Shown here one piece after another: positions 25,564 to 34,836 of a stretch of DNA of 64,000 nt. The first letter of the stretch is position 1; each line of letters opens with the position of its first letter. The stretch comes from Erwinia sorbitola (GTDB lineage Bacteria > Pseudomonadota > Gammaproteobacteria > Enterobacterales > Enterobacteriaceae): positions 1,491,501 through 1,555,500 of the forward strand of contig NZ_CP046509.1 in NCBI RefSeq assembly GCF_009738185.1, written 5' to 3'. Both the position numbers and the translations under genes were made by a program. Under the pieces are notes generated by a model. That model was not told where the DNA came from, did not search any database, and worked only from the letters and a program-made list of their open reading frames with translations.

Positions 25564-26654
25564 TATCGGCCCTCAAAATCAATGCGAGGATCGACCAGCG
25601 TATAGGTGATATCGCTGAGGATATTCAGCAGCAGGCCAATCAGGGTGAAGATATACAGTGTTCCGAACATCACCGGATAATCGCGCTGAATGGTAGCGTC
25701 GTAACCCAGCAGGCCCAGCCCGTTGAGTGAGAACATCACTTCGATAAGCAACGAACCAGTGAAAAACATGCTGATAAAGGTGGCGGGGAACCCGGCAATC
25801 ACCAGCAGCATGGCGTTGCGGAAAACGTGGCGATAGAGGATTTTTTCCTCATCCAGGCCTTTGGCGCGAGCGGTAACCACATACTGTTTGCGGATCTCAT
25901 CCATAAACGAGTTTTTCGTCAGCATGGTGAGCGTGGCAAAGCCCCCAATCACCGTTGCCAGCACCGGCAGGCAAATATGCCAGAGATAGTCGGTAACTTT
26001 GCCATACCATGGCAGAGTATCGAACTGCGGAGAGACCAGACCGCGCAGCGGGAACCAGTCGAGGTAACTTCCTCCGGCAAACAGCACAATCAGCATGATA
26101 CCGAACAGGAAGGAGGGGATAGCGTAGCCGACGATAATCAGCGTACTGCTCCAGATATCGAAGGCGCTGCCGTTGCGCACCGCCTTTTTAATCCCCAGCG
26201 GTATGGATACCAGATAAATAATCAGGGTGCTCCACAGCCCCAGCGTGACTGAAACCGGCAAACTCTCTTTGATCAGCTTGATCACCGAACTGCTGCGGAA
26301 CAGACTGTCACCAAAATCAAATCGTACGTAGTTCCACAGCATGGTGAAGTAACGTTCATGCAAGGGTTTGTCGAAGCCGTAACGTTTGGTGATTTCGGCA
26401 ATCACTTCCGGATCCAGCCCGCGCGAACCGCGATAATTTCCATCACCCGGTGAGGCGTTAAGCGAGCTGCGTCCGTGGGCAGACCCTCCGCCATCCGCCC
26501 CAGCCAGCCCGGTAGTCTGACCAAACTCAATATTAGCAATCGCCTGATCCACCGGGCCACCCGGCGCGATCTGTACAATGAAAAAGTTGATTGTGATAAT
26601 CGCCCACAGCGTGGGGATAATCAGCAGTAAACGACGAAGTAAATAAGCACCCAC
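25563..26654 (-). CDS. yejB: Peptide ABC transporter permease YejB
   Basis: 363 residues (E. coli 364), DppB/OppB type. The N-terminus (MGAYLLRRLLLIIPTLWAII) is followed by the long periplasmic loop containing the YejB-specific TTGLAGADGGGSAHGRSS insert. The EAA loop reads TARAKGLDEEKILYRHVFRN. It partners YejE and lies 11 bases after yejA. Confidence 0.96.
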   Translation of the reverse strand: MGAYLLRRLLLIIPTLWAIITINFFIVQIAPGGPVDQAIANIEFGQTTGLAGADGGGSAHGRSSLNASPGDGNYRGSRGLDPEVIAEITKRYGFDKPLHERYFTMLWNYVRFDFGDSLFRSSSVIKLIKESLPVSVTLGLWSTLIIYLVSIPLGIKKAVRNGSAFDIWSSTLIIVGYAIPSFLFGIMLIVLFAGGSYLDWFPLRGLVSPQFDTLPWYGKVTDYLWHICLPVLATVIGGFATLTMLTKNSFMDEIRKQYVVTARAKGLDEEKILYRHVFRNAMLLVIAGFPATFISMFFTGSLLIEVMFSLNGLGLLGYDATIQRDYPVMFGTLYIFTLIGLLLNILSDITYTLVDPRIDFEGR

Positions 26655-26665
26655 AGTCAGTCTCC

Positions 26666-28474
26666 TTAGCGACGCTGCGCCGGCAACTGTGCGGCTTTAT
26701 TGACATCAAACCACCAGCTATCAAAACCCAGCGCGTAGGTTGGACGCGTGGCGGGCATGGAAAATTTGTTCCAGTACGCATAACGATCGTTAGCGGTATA
26801 CCACATCGGGATCATGTAATAATTCCACAGCAGCACTCTGTCCAGTACGCGACCCAGCGGTAGCAGGGCATCTTTATCGCCCTGATGCTGATTTATCTGT
26901 TCAATCAGGTTATCCACCAGCGGGCTGGTAACACCCGGCGTATTCCACGAAGAGTTAATATAAGCCGATGCCCAGACAATTTGCAGATTGGTATCCGGCG
27001 TAGCAAACGCCAGATAGCGCGAGGGCAGCATATCAAAATCACGTTTGCGCAGTCGGGCCAGATACTGGGAACTGTCCACCTGACGCAGGTTCAGAGTAAT
27101 ACCGATGCGAGCCAGGTTGTGCTGGAAGGGCAGCACCCACTGATCGTTGCCGCCGCTGCGCAACAGCAGTTCAAAAGCGAAGGGCTGACCGGTTTTCACA
27201 TTGACCAGCCGCTGATTTTTCAGTTCCCAGCCTGCCTGCTTCAGTAAGTCCAGCGCCTGTAACAGTTTTTCACGGTCATAGCCGGAGCCGTCAGATTTCG
27301 GCGGATGGTAAACTTTATCAATAACTTCTTCAGGATACTGGCCTTTAAGTGGCGCTAAAATCTCCAGCTCTTTGGCATCCGGATAATTCTGCGCTGCATA
27401 TTCGGTATTCTGGAAATAGCTGTCCACGCGCTTATAGGAGTTGTAAAACAGCGCCTTGTTCATCCATTCAAAATCAAACAGCAGAGAAATTGCCTCACGC
27501 ACCCGGCGATCGGCAAACTGGGGTTTCTGAATATTAAACGCCAGCCACTGGGTGTCGGTGGCAACGGTATTGGGAACTTCATCTTTGATGATATAGCCGC
27601 GAGAGAAGTTATTGCCTGTGTACTGGGTGGCCCATTTTTTGGCTGAACCTTCGCTGCGGAAATCAAATGCCCCGGCTTTAAACGCCTCAAAGGCGACGTT
27701 ATCGTCCAGATAGTAGTCGTAGCGGATGGAATCAAAGTTAAAGCGGCCCCGGTTCACCGGAAGGTTTGCCGCCCAGTAATCCTTTACCCGGGACCAGGTG
27801 ACAGACTGGCCTACTTTATAGGCGCTGATACGATATGGCCCGCTTCCCGGCGGCGGCGAAGGAAGCGGATCGCCGAGGTTATGGTCTTTCCAGAAGTATT
27901 TTGGATAGACCGTTGAAGAGAGCAGCGACAGCATCTGGTCGCGATCGGGTTTTGGCAGGTCAAAACGGACGGTGAGACGAGAAATGGCTTTTGCGGTTAC
28001 GCCTTTGAATACCACGCGGTACTGTGGCACCCCCTGCGTCATAAACATATTGAAAGTAAAGGCCACATCCTCGGCGGTAATGGGCGTGCCGTTATGGAAA
28101 CGCGCCAGGGGATTGATCGTCACTTCCACCCAGCGGTAATCGTCCGGGTAACGGGCAAATTCAGCAACTAATGGATAAAGGCTGCCGGTTTCATCCTCAG
28201 AGGAGGTGAACAGGCGGTCGTACATGTCGTCTGTTCCGATGGCAGGATTGCCGCGCATCGCTGCACGATTGAAATTGTCGTAAGTGCCGATGGCGGAAAG
28301 GGTGATATTGCCGCCTTTGGGCGCAGCCGGATTGGTATAGTCAAAGTGATTAAAATCAGCGGCATACTTCGCAGTGCCCAGCTGGGCAAAACTGTAGCTC
28401 TCATAGATTTTTTCTGCCTGTGCGCTGACCGCAAACAGGCTGAGTAATGTCAGTGCAATAAGGCGCACAATCAT
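26666..28474 (-). CDS. yejA: Peptide ABC transporter periplasmic binding protein YejA
   Basis: 602 residues (E. coli YejA 604). It has a signal peptide (MIVRLIALTLLSLFAVSAQA) and the SBP family 5 fold typical of oligopeptide receptors (NPLARFHNGTPITAEDVAFT, later TDTQWLAFNIQKPQF). It delivers peptides to YejBEF. It is the first gene of the yejABEF operon, whose promoter should lie between 28475 and 28551. Confidence 0.96.
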   Translation of the reverse strand: MIVRLIALTLLSLFAVSAQAEKIYESYSFAQLGTAKYAADFNHFDYTNPAAPKGGNITLSAIGTYDNFNRAAMRGNPAIGTDDMYDRLFTSSEDETGSLYPLVAEFARYPDDYRWVEVTINPLARFHNGTPITAEDVAFTFNMFMTQGVPQYRVVFKGVTAKAISRLTVRFDLPKPDRDQMLSLLSSTVYPKYFWKDHNLGDPLPSPPPGSGPYRISAYKVGQSVTWSRVKDYWAANLPVNRGRFNFDSIRYDYYLDDNVAFEAFKAGAFDFRSEGSAKKWATQYTGNNFSRGYIIKDEVPNTVATDTQWLAFNIQKPQFADRRVREAISLLFDFEWMNKALFYNSYKRVDSYFQNTEYAAQNYPDAKELEILAPLKGQYPEEVIDKVYHPPKSDGSGYDREKLLQALDLLKQAGWELKNQRLVNVKTGQPFAFELLLRSGGNDQWVLPFQHNLARIGITLNLRQVDSSQYLARLRKRDFDMLPSRYLAFATPDTNLQIVWASAYINSSWNTPGVTSPLVDNLIEQINQHQGDKDALLPLGRVLDRVLLWNYYMIPMWYTANDRYAYWNKFSMPATRPTYALGFDSWWFDVNKAAQLPAQRR

Positions 28475-28551
28475 GGCTTCAACAGGCTCCTACCGGAAAC
28501 GAAACAGTGATTTTGCCAGCCTGGCAGTAAAACCATGGTGACACAATGATA

Positions 28552-30171
28552 TTAAAGGTTTTTACCTGATTTGACACTCATGTTATTCCCTGGAGTGCAT
28601 GCTGAACCGGCGGGAAACTGTTCGAGATAGAAATTGATAAGCTGTGGAACGGCAAGCGGGCGGCTGAAAAGATAGCCTTGCAGATGGCTTACGCCGCGAT
28701 TAATCAGCCATAATGCCTGTTCTGCGGTTTCCACGCCTTCGGCCACCGTGTTGAGATGAAGCTTTTTCGCCAGCGTCAGCACGGTATCAAGCACCGGGGA
28801 GTTGACCGTCTCCATGCCGATACTCTGGACAAAACCGCGATCGATCTTCAGATAATCAAACTGGAATTTTTCCAGATAGATTAAGGCGCTGTGGCCGGTT
28901 CCAAAGTCATCAATGGCAATTCTGATATTCTGATTCCGGATCCAGTCGAATATGGCATCGGCGTTATGATCGCTTACCATCGCACGTTCGGTAATTTCAA
29001 AGATATATTCGAAATGGCCTGCCGGCATCATTTCCAGCCAGTCCAGCACATCCTGGCGAAAACTGGGATCAACAAGATGATTGGGAGATAAGTTAATCCC
29101 CAGCCGGGCGCCTGCGGGCACAACTTTGCACAGCCGCTGTGCGTCCTGTGCCACCAGGGTAAACAGATGCCGGGTGAGCGGGGCGATCAGGTTTTGACCT
29201 TCGGCATAGCTGATAAAAGAGTCGGGCGGGATGCGGCCCTCAATCGGGTGCGTCCAGCGTAACAGAGCTTCGAACCCGCAGGGCTTTCCATTATGAGCTT
29301 CAATAACCGGCTGATACTCAACGTGAAACTCCCCGCGCTTGATGCCCAGCAATATTTCTTTGCCCGGGCGCAGTCGCAGCGTGAACATCAGGAAACATCC
29401 GCAGGTAATCATCACCCCCATCAGCAGTCCGGCCAGCAGAATGACGGTGATATCACGGCGGGGCAGCGTTTCGCCATACATATTGAGCGTCAGCGGATAG
29501 CCGGGGATTGTAATGCTGCGCAGCGGCTGTTTCGGTAGCAGGCTGCTATTTATCACCTGTGTATTCCAGGTGGTTATTGCACTGTCTCCGGCAACCATCG
29601 CCATTCCGCTGATCTGCTGCTCGCGTGAGGCCAGCAGTAAGTATGGCGTCAGATTGATATTGAGGGTGGTAAATATGCCGCTGTCGGGATGGGTAGGGTT
29701 CTTCAGCCACAGTACAATAGCCGGCTGACCGCGCACCATTGGTGTACCGGAGATCAAACGAATATCTTTCGTATTGCGGACATCGGTAAACGGAGAGATT
29801 TTACTGATATCCAGCTGCATCGGGCCGGTGGCTGAGGAGCAAAAAGCACTGTGATCTTTTACCAGCAGAATAGCGCGAACATTTGACGCAAAGGCCGAAC
29901 GCTGGGTGAGGTCATTGCGAATGAGTTCACAGCTTTGCTCAGTCGCACTCTGAAGGGGTTGCAGCGTTGTATTCAGATCGCCAAAAACATTAGCAACGTA
30001 GCGTTGGGTGTAGCTGGCAAGACGGTCGTGCGCTGCGGAACGACGGTTTGAGGTCACAGTCAGCATAATGACCACAAACAGTAGAAAAAAGAATAAACCT
30101 ATAGATGCACTGAGCAATACTATCTTGCGCGGCTGTGTCACCTGCCGCCTGACGGTGGTCGATAGTGGCAT
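28552..30171 (-). CDS. pdeN: Cyclic-di-GMP phosphodiesterase PdeN (Rtn)
   Basis: About 539 residues (E. coli PdeN 518). An N-terminal membrane segment (IVLLSASIGLFFFLLFVVIM) and a periplasmic CSS-motif domain (CSS in HSAFCSSATG) precede a second membrane segment and a cytoplasmic EAL domain. The EAL domain keeps catalytic motifs: FEALLRWTHP, INLSPNHL, FEITERAM, IAIDDFGTGHS, LKIDRGFV and VAEGVETAEQ. It should hydrolyse c-di-GMP in response to periplasmic redox state. I chose the ATG at 30171 (MPLSTTVRR), preceded by GGGAGA. The frame is open to 30222. Confidence 0.92.
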   Translation of the reverse strand: MPLSTTVRRQVTQPRKIVLLSASIGLFFFLLFVVIMLTVTSNRRSAAHDRLASYTQRYVANVFGDLNTTLQPLQSATEQSCELIRNDLTQRSAFASNVRAILLVKDHSAFCSSATGPMQLDISKISPFTDVRNTKDIRLISGTPMVRGQPAIVLWLKNPTHPDSGIFTTLNINLTPYLLLASREQQISGMAMVAGDSAITTWNTQVINSSLLPKQPLRSITIPGYPLTLNMYGETLPRRDITVILLAGLLMGVMITCGCFLMFTLRLRPGKEILLGIKRGEFHVEYQPVIEAHNGKPCGFEALLRWTHPIEGRIPPDSFISYAEGQNLIAPLTRHLFTLVAQDAQRLCKVVPAGARLGINLSPNHLVDPSFRQDVLDWLEMMPAGHFEYIFEITERAMVSDHNADAIFDWIRNQNIRIAIDDFGTGHSALIYLEKFQFDYLKIDRGFVQSIGMETVNSPVLDTVLTLAKKLHLNTVAEGVETAEQALWLINRGVSHLQGYLFSRPLAVPQLINFYLEQFPAGSACTPGNNMSVKSGKNL

Positions 30172-30421
30172 TCGGTGATCTCTCCCGTTTTCGCCGATTT
30201 TATTATTATTGGGCAACATCAACTTTCTTCTGGTGTCAAGCAGTGAGGATATAACGGAGGGGGCATTCTGTCTCTATCTTATTGATGATAATCAAGACCT
30301 TTTACGCCGCTCAGACAGACACATTGACTAAAAAATCGCTTCATGACGACTTTATCTCTTATCAGGCAAAAATGGGGTTCAGCTGGTCGGATTAGGGGGG
30401 AGTTTTACCGGGGAAGGGAAC
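30172..30421. other. Intergenic region upstream of pdeN
   Basis: About 250 bases between the pdeN start and the mepS terminator. It must hold the pdeN promoter on the minus strand. I see no repeat, RNA gene or credible frame. Confidence 0.4.
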
Positions 30422-30447
30422 AAAAAAAACGCTGCCGGGGCAGCGTT
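30422..30447 (-). terminator. Rho-independent terminator of mepS
   Basis: On the minus strand AACGCTGCC-CCGGCAGCGTT forms a tight hairpin followed by eight T residues, 35 bases after the mepS stop. Confidence 0.9.
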
Positions 30448-30482
30448 ATTATCTCGTGTTCGCAGACTTCAAGGGAATGAAA

Positions 30483-31055
30483 TCAGCTCTGCGTTCGGCT
30501 CAGTACTCTGCGTGCGTCGCGGTAACGGTTTTTCCAGTAGGACTCATTCAGATTCGAAATCATCACACCGCTGCTGGTGGAAGCATGCACGAAGTTGTCA
30601 TTACCGATATATATACCGACATGACGACCCGTGGAGCCTGCACGGAACAGCACTAAATCACCGGGGCGCAGTTTTGTGCGCTGAATACTTTTTCCGGTAT
30701 CTTCCTGCTCATAGGTTGAGCGCGGTAGATCCAGGCCAAACTGTTCACGGAATGTGGTCTGAACAAACGCAGAGCAATCGATACCGCGTTTGCTGGTGCC
30801 GCCAAGACGATAGCGCACACCTTTCCAGCCCGCATACTGATCCATCAGACGTGATTTAATATCCACGTTTTGAACCATCTGTTCGAATTCATCCTGAGAC
30901 GCTTGCAGTAAAAAACCATTTTGATCTTTAACTGCATGAGTATCAGTTTGTACATTGTGTCCGCTGTTCGAACTACATGCTGACAACAGCGTCGCTAACG
31001 CGACAGCGGGGAGTGCCCGCAAGATATATCTCAGAATAGGTTGAGACTTGACCAT
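30483..31055 (-). CDS. mepS: Murein DD-endopeptidase/lipoprotein MepS (Spr)
   Basis: 190 residues. A lipoprotein signal ends at Cys27 (LLSAC). The NlpC/P60 domain has the triad Cys94 (RGIDCSAF), His145 (GRHVGIY) and His157 (FVHAST), which in mature numbering fall exactly on E. coli C68, H119 and H131. It cuts peptide cross-links in murein to allow wall growth, and in E. coli is degraded by NlpI/Prc. It has its own terminator and a long upstream gap. Confidence 0.97.
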   Translation of the reverse strand: MVKSQPILRYILRALPAVALATLLSACSSNSGHNVQTDTHAVKDQNGFLLQASQDEFEQMVQNVDIKSRLMDQYAGWKGVRYRLGGTSKRGIDCSAFVQTTFREQFGLDLPRSTYEQEDTGKSIQRTKLRPGDLVLFRAGSTGRHVGIYIGNDNFVHASTSSGVMISNLNESYWKNRYRDARRVLSRTQS

Positions 31056-31565
31056 TGTGTTTGTGATCCCTTGAAGTCCTTAACGACTAAGTCGTTAGCA
31101 AAATTGCGAAACGAAACGAGATTAATTAGTACTGAGGGATAAGACAATTCGGAAAAGGTTAAAATGTGTTATTGAGCACAAATTAAAATGTAACTTACCG
31201 AAATACTTTAGCCATTTCGCCTAATTGAAAATGAGATTAACCGATTACAAGCCGCATGGCGAGGGCTTTTAAGTACTTTTTCAAAGGTTTTTGACTTGTC
31301 AAATCATTAAGTAACGATTTGTTCAGATTATCACCAATAAGCAGATGAACAGGATCTCCTTAAGTGCAATTTTAATGCGAACCGCCAGAGGTCAAGTAAA
31401 AATCAGAACAATCTGGATGGACAATCATAAGTCTTAGGGGTTTCAACTACTTTGTCGGGGATCACGATGATATTGATTAGTCGATGATTTGAGGTCGGAT
31501 TATTTGTTTGTCTGAGATGCAGAGCGGGCGAAAAAGAGAACATTCGCGCCCGCACAATGAGGGAA
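31056..31565. other. Intergenic region mepS-lpxT
   Basis: 510 bases, strongly AT-rich. The 150 bases next to mepS hold its leader and promoter on the minus strand. The part next to lpxT has an inverted repeat (GCGGGCG near 31527, CGCCCGC near 31550), possibly ending lpxT transcription. Short frames here do not look like protein. I see no certain RNA gene. Confidence 0.4.
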
Positions 31566-32273
31566 TTACTTCGCCGGCTTATATTTACCCGGCAAATTAC
31601 GATACAACCAGTTCACCAGATAATCACTTGCCGGAGTCAGCAACCACCAGCTCATACCTACCAGCACGATCGAGAGAGAACCCACCGCAATATCGGTAAA
31701 CCAGTGTGCACCAATCATCACTCGCGGCAGAGCAAAGATCAGCACAATTGCCACTCCGACGGCAAAGGCGCGGCGGCTGAAATAGCGCAGCATAAAGCAG
31801 GCAAAAATAATCAGCATCATGCCGTGGTCGCCGGGGAAACTATCGGCTGAGGAGTCTTTGGTCGGGATGCCGGTGAGTTTGGTGACATGATTGACGTCCG
31901 GGAAGAATTTTGTCGGACTGACATGAGATACCGGGATCAGGTGGCCGAGCTGGTTAAGGCCAACTGCGGAAATCAGCATGGTAATGCCGATGGCAAACAT
32001 ACGGCGGCGTCCTTCCGGGTTTTCACGACGCCATAAATGAAGATACAGCCCTCCCATTGCCAGCAGCGACACACCGTCAAAGGCGCGGTAATTGGTGATG
32101 GCAACCAGCCATAGCAGCGCCTGACTGGTAACCAGTCGTTGGTTAAACCAGTAGAAAATATTTTTATCAATGGTAAACCACAGGCCGTGGCCGGCCGGAA
32201 GATACCATGAGAAAAACAGCGCCAGGCCGAGTATATTCAGCAGCAGGATAAGTAATAATCGTTTAGTAGTCAT
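31566..32273 (-). CDS. lpxT: Lipid A 1-diphosphate synthase LpxT
   Basis: 235 residues (E. coli LpxT 237), inner membrane, PAP2 phosphatase superfamily with six predicted membrane segments. The active-site signatures are SFPGDHGMM and RVMIGAHWFTDI, facing the periplasm. It moves a phosphate from undecaprenyl pyrophosphate onto lipid A and recycles the carrier lipid. The order mepS-lpxT-yeiR is as in E. coli. Confidence 0.93.
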   Translation of the reverse strand: MTTKRLLLILLLNILGLALFFSWYLPAGHGLWFTIDKNIFYWFNQRLVTSQALLWLVAITNYRAFDGVSLLAMGGLYLHLWRRENPEGRRRMFAIGITMLISAVGLNQLGHLIPVSHVSPTKFFPDVNHVTKLTGIPTKDSSADSFPGDHGMMLIIFACFMLRYFSRRAFAVGVAIVLIFALPRVMIGAHWFTDIAVGSLSIVLVGMSWWLLTPASDYLVNWLYRNLPGKYKPAK

Positions 32274-32327
32274 GTTGAAATTAAGGCTTTTTTAAGAAAA
32301 GACGCGGCACATAGGATATTCCTTATA

Positions 32328-33296
32328 TTATAAACGAAGACTCAACAAATTAGTTTGCAAAAGATTCCAGTTAACCGGGTCTTCGTGAATCAGCTCTATA
32401 CGGCTGTCCGGGGGGGGTATCTGGCGCGTTTCTATATGGAAGTCTGCGCCCTGGCGGTTAATACTTACCAGCCCTTCCGCAATACGTAACACGCCTTTAA
32501 CGCGGGTAACGGGTGCCAGCCTGGCCCACTCCAGCAGGCCAATAGTGTCGAATACTGTTTCGCTGTCGAAAATCCAGCCGCAGGCCTGGTAACCCTGCCC
32601 CTGGTTAAGTGCCCGACGCCAGCGCGCATTGTCATCCAGCTTCAGCGCCGCGAGACCAGACTGCGACTGATGAGAATGGTGTGCAGGTTTTGGCAGCGTT
32701 TGCAGATTAGTGCGCGGCTGGTCGAGCAGTTCAGCGTCGATCTGGCCGTGAGAGGTCAGGAGCAGCGGACGCGAAGGGGCTGTCGCCTGATGCCACAGTT
32801 GCAGCGCTCTCTGATCCGCCTCTTCCCAGCGATCCTGCTTATTAGCGATAATAATATCGGCGGCAGCCAGCTGGTCGCGGAAGTTTTCATTTTCCACCAC
32901 GCGCCGATCGGCGAGCTGGCGCGGGTCGAGCAGGCATAGCGTAGCGCGCAGGTCAATCCATGGCTGATACACGGCGGCTGACAGCATATCGAGGATCTGT
33001 TTCGGATGACCAAGCCCGGTGGGTTCAATCAGCAGGCGGTCAGGTTTAGCCTGCTTCAGCAGCATATTTAGCCCGACCTGCATCGGCAATCCGTTCACAC
33101 AGCACATGCAGCCACCGGGAATTTCTTTTAACACCGCTCCGCTCTCCGCCAGCAGGGCACCGTCAATACCAATCTCACCAAATTCATTTACCAGCACAGC
33201 CCAGTTCTCTCCCGCAGGCTTACCGGCGAGGAGATGGCGCAGCGTGGTGGTTTTTCCACTACCGAGAAAACCGGTGATCAGATTGACGCGGGTCAT
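32328..33296 (-). CDS. yeiR: COG0523-family metal GTPase YeiR
   Basis: About 322 residues (E. coli YeiR 328). Walker A GFLGSGKTT lies near the N-terminus. The metal-binding CxCC motif (GGCMCCVNG), LLIEPTGLGHPKQI, NKQD and a C-terminal CobW-like domain follow. A histidine-rich stretch (HHSHQSQS) precedes the last domain. E. coli YeiR is a zinc-binding GTPase, probably a zinc chaperone. The ATG at 33296 follows AAGGAG with good spacing; an in-frame GTG six bases earlier is less likely. Confidence 0.93.
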   Translation of the reverse strand: MTRVNLITGFLGSGKTTTLRHLLAGKPAGENWAVLVNEFGEIGIDGALLAESGAVLKEIPGGCMCCVNGLPMQVGLNMLLKQAKPDRLLIEPTGLGHPKQILDMLSAAVYQPWIDLRATLCLLDPRQLADRRVVENENFRDQLAAADIIIANKQDRWEEADQRALQLWHQATAPSRPLLLTSHGQIDAELLDQPRTNLQTLPKPAHHSHQSQSGLAALKLDDNARWRRALNQGQGYQACGWIFDSETVFDTIGLLEWARLAPVTRVKGVLRIAEGLVSINRQGADFHIETRQIPPPDSRIELIHEDPVNWNLLQTNLLSLRL

Positions 33297-33413
33297 GTGC
33301 ACTCCTTAAATAACTTTAATGATTTTTTTTACTCTTAAACCTTATTTGTTTTCATCACGCTCTCCTGAGTTATTGACTAAAGTCAGCGTGAATAAGTAAA
33401 CAAAGAGGTCGAT

Positions 33414-33731
33414 ATGAATAGCATTGCTACGGCATCAGTCGTTATGCTTTTCGCCTCATGGACGAGCAATGTTTTAGCAGAAGAGAATCAGTCAGCAGGC
33501 AGTTCTGGAAGAATTCAGTTTTCTGGAGAAATTGTTGAATCTCCCTGTACCCCGGAATTTAAAAAGCAAAAACTGCAAATCTCATGCAGCCGCAACGGCG
33601 CAACCAGTGCCGCACACCAAAGACTTAATACCCCTGATTCGCAGCCATTACCCTATAATCTCGGCAGTAGCCAGTTTCGCTGGGTTGATGTTAAGCAGAA
33701 GCTGGGGATCCTCACCGTCGAATATCTCTGA
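33414..33731 (+). CDS. Small exported type-1-fimbrial-like protein
   Basis: 105 residues with a signal peptide (about residues 1-22, ending SNVLA). The mature N-terminus reads GRIQFSGEIVESPC, the typical opening of chaperone-usher pilus subunits (first strand and first cysteine). A second cysteine follows (ISCSRNG) and the C-terminus ends GILTVEYL, like the closing beta-zipper of the fold (usually a penultimate tyrosine). At about 83 mature residues it is roughly half the normal subunit length. No chaperone or usher is nearby. It could be a reduced stand-alone subunit. Confidence 0.65.
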   Translation: MNSIATASVVMLFASWTSNVLAEENQSAGSSGRIQFSGEIVESPCTPEFKKQKLQISCSRNGATSAAHQRLNTPDSQPLPYNLGSSQFRWVDVKQKLGILTVEYL

Positions 33732-33794
33732 ATGATTTTGTTATAACATAACATTTGTGGCGCTGTCATCTGACCGCGCCATGTTTCTCAGAAA

Positions 33795-34367
33795 CTAGTC
33801 AGCGCGGCTCATATAGCGACGCTCAGGGATATGAATGCGGATTTTATCGCCATTACTGAGGTATTCCGGCACCTGTACGATCAGGCCGGTGCTCATTTTA
33901 GCAGGCTTGGTGCGGGCGCTGGCGGATGCGCCTTTAATGCCAGGCGTGGTTTCGACAATTTCCATATCCACCGTCTGCGGCAGTTCCAGCGCCAGGATCT
34001 GGCCATCCATTGTCAGCACCTGAATACCCGGAATTCCCCCTTCCGGCAGGAACAGCAGCTCATCTTCGATCTGCTCCTGTTTGAAGTTGTAAGGGGTGTA
34101 GTCTTCATCATCCATAAAGACATATTCATCACCATCAATATACGAGAAGGTGACCTGGCGACGGCTGAGGGAAATGGTGTCGATAATATCATCGCCCTTG
34201 AAACGCTCTTCCACTTTCATCCCTGTGCGGATGTCAGTGAAGCGCATTTTGTACAGCGTGGATGCACCGCGCGCGCTCGGGCTTTGTACATCAATATCCT
34301 TCACTAACAACAGCTTGCCGTCAACGCTGACGGCCATGCCTTTTTTGATTTCATTGGCTCTTGGCAT
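33795..34367 (-). CDS. yeiP: Elongation factor P-like protein EfpL (YeiP)
   Basis: 190 residues as in E. coli, starting MPRANEIKKGMAVSVDGKLL. It has the three-domain EF-P fold. The tip loop of domain I reads DIDVQSPSARGAS, lacking the lysine or arginine arrangement of EF-P itself, as expected for the EfpL subgroup. It relieves ribosome stalling at difficult proline-containing motifs. The frame is open to 34514 but only the part from 34367 is conserved. Confidence 0.96.
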   Translation of the reverse strand: MPRANEIKKGMAVSVDGKLLLVKDIDVQSPSARGASTLYKMRFTDIRTGMKVEERFKGDDIIDTISLSRRQVTFSYIDGDEYVFMDDEDYTPYNFKQEQIEDELLFLPEGGIPGIQVLTMDGQILALELPQTVDMEIVETTPGIKGASASARTKPAKMSTGLIVQVPEYLSNGDKIRIHIPERRYMSRAD

Positions 34368-34580
34368 AAAACAGGTCTCGTGTAGAAGGTGGTGGGAAAA
34401 TTTATCGCGACACGTTACTCGCGCCCGCGTCGCCAGGCAAGATCTGCCTGCGTCCATCGTAGAAAATATGATCTTCAGCATCTTCCGGGCTGTCGCCTGC
34501 CGAACGTGAAGCATGACGGGTATTAATAGTATTCGCCTGAGAGGACTGCTATTGTCGCGCTTTGTTATGGAGGATTAGTG

Positions 34581-34835
34581 ATGGAGTGTCGCGCCGCCTG
34601 TGGTGCCTGTTGTACGGCACTGTCAATTTCATCGCCTATCCCGGGTCATCCGCACGGAAAACCCGCCAATACGCCCTGTGTTCAGCTTGATGAGCAGATG
34701 CGCTGCAAAATTTTTGATTCGCCTGAGCGGCCTAAAGTCTGCGGCAGTTTACAGCCTGAGGCTGAAATGTGCGGCCTCAGCCGTCAGCATGCGATGGTCT
34801 ATCTGTTGCATCTGGAAATAGAGACAGCGCCCTGA
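34581..34835 (+). CDS. yeiW: YeiW, cysteine-cluster protein (UPF0153)
   Basis: 84 residues, as in E. coli. The N-terminus MECRAACGACCTALSISS holds the clustered cysteines of the YkgJ-type metal-binding family. Further cysteines appear in NTPCVQLDEQMRCKIF, KVCGSLQP and EMCGLS. It probably binds zinc or an Fe-S cluster; function unknown. The ATG at 34581 follows GGAGGATTAGTG. Confidence 0.93.
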   Translation: MECRAACGACCTALSISSPIPGHPHGKPANTPCVQLDEQMRCKIFDSPERPKVCGSLQPEAEMCGLSRQHAMVYLLHLEIETAP

Positions 34836-34836
34836 A

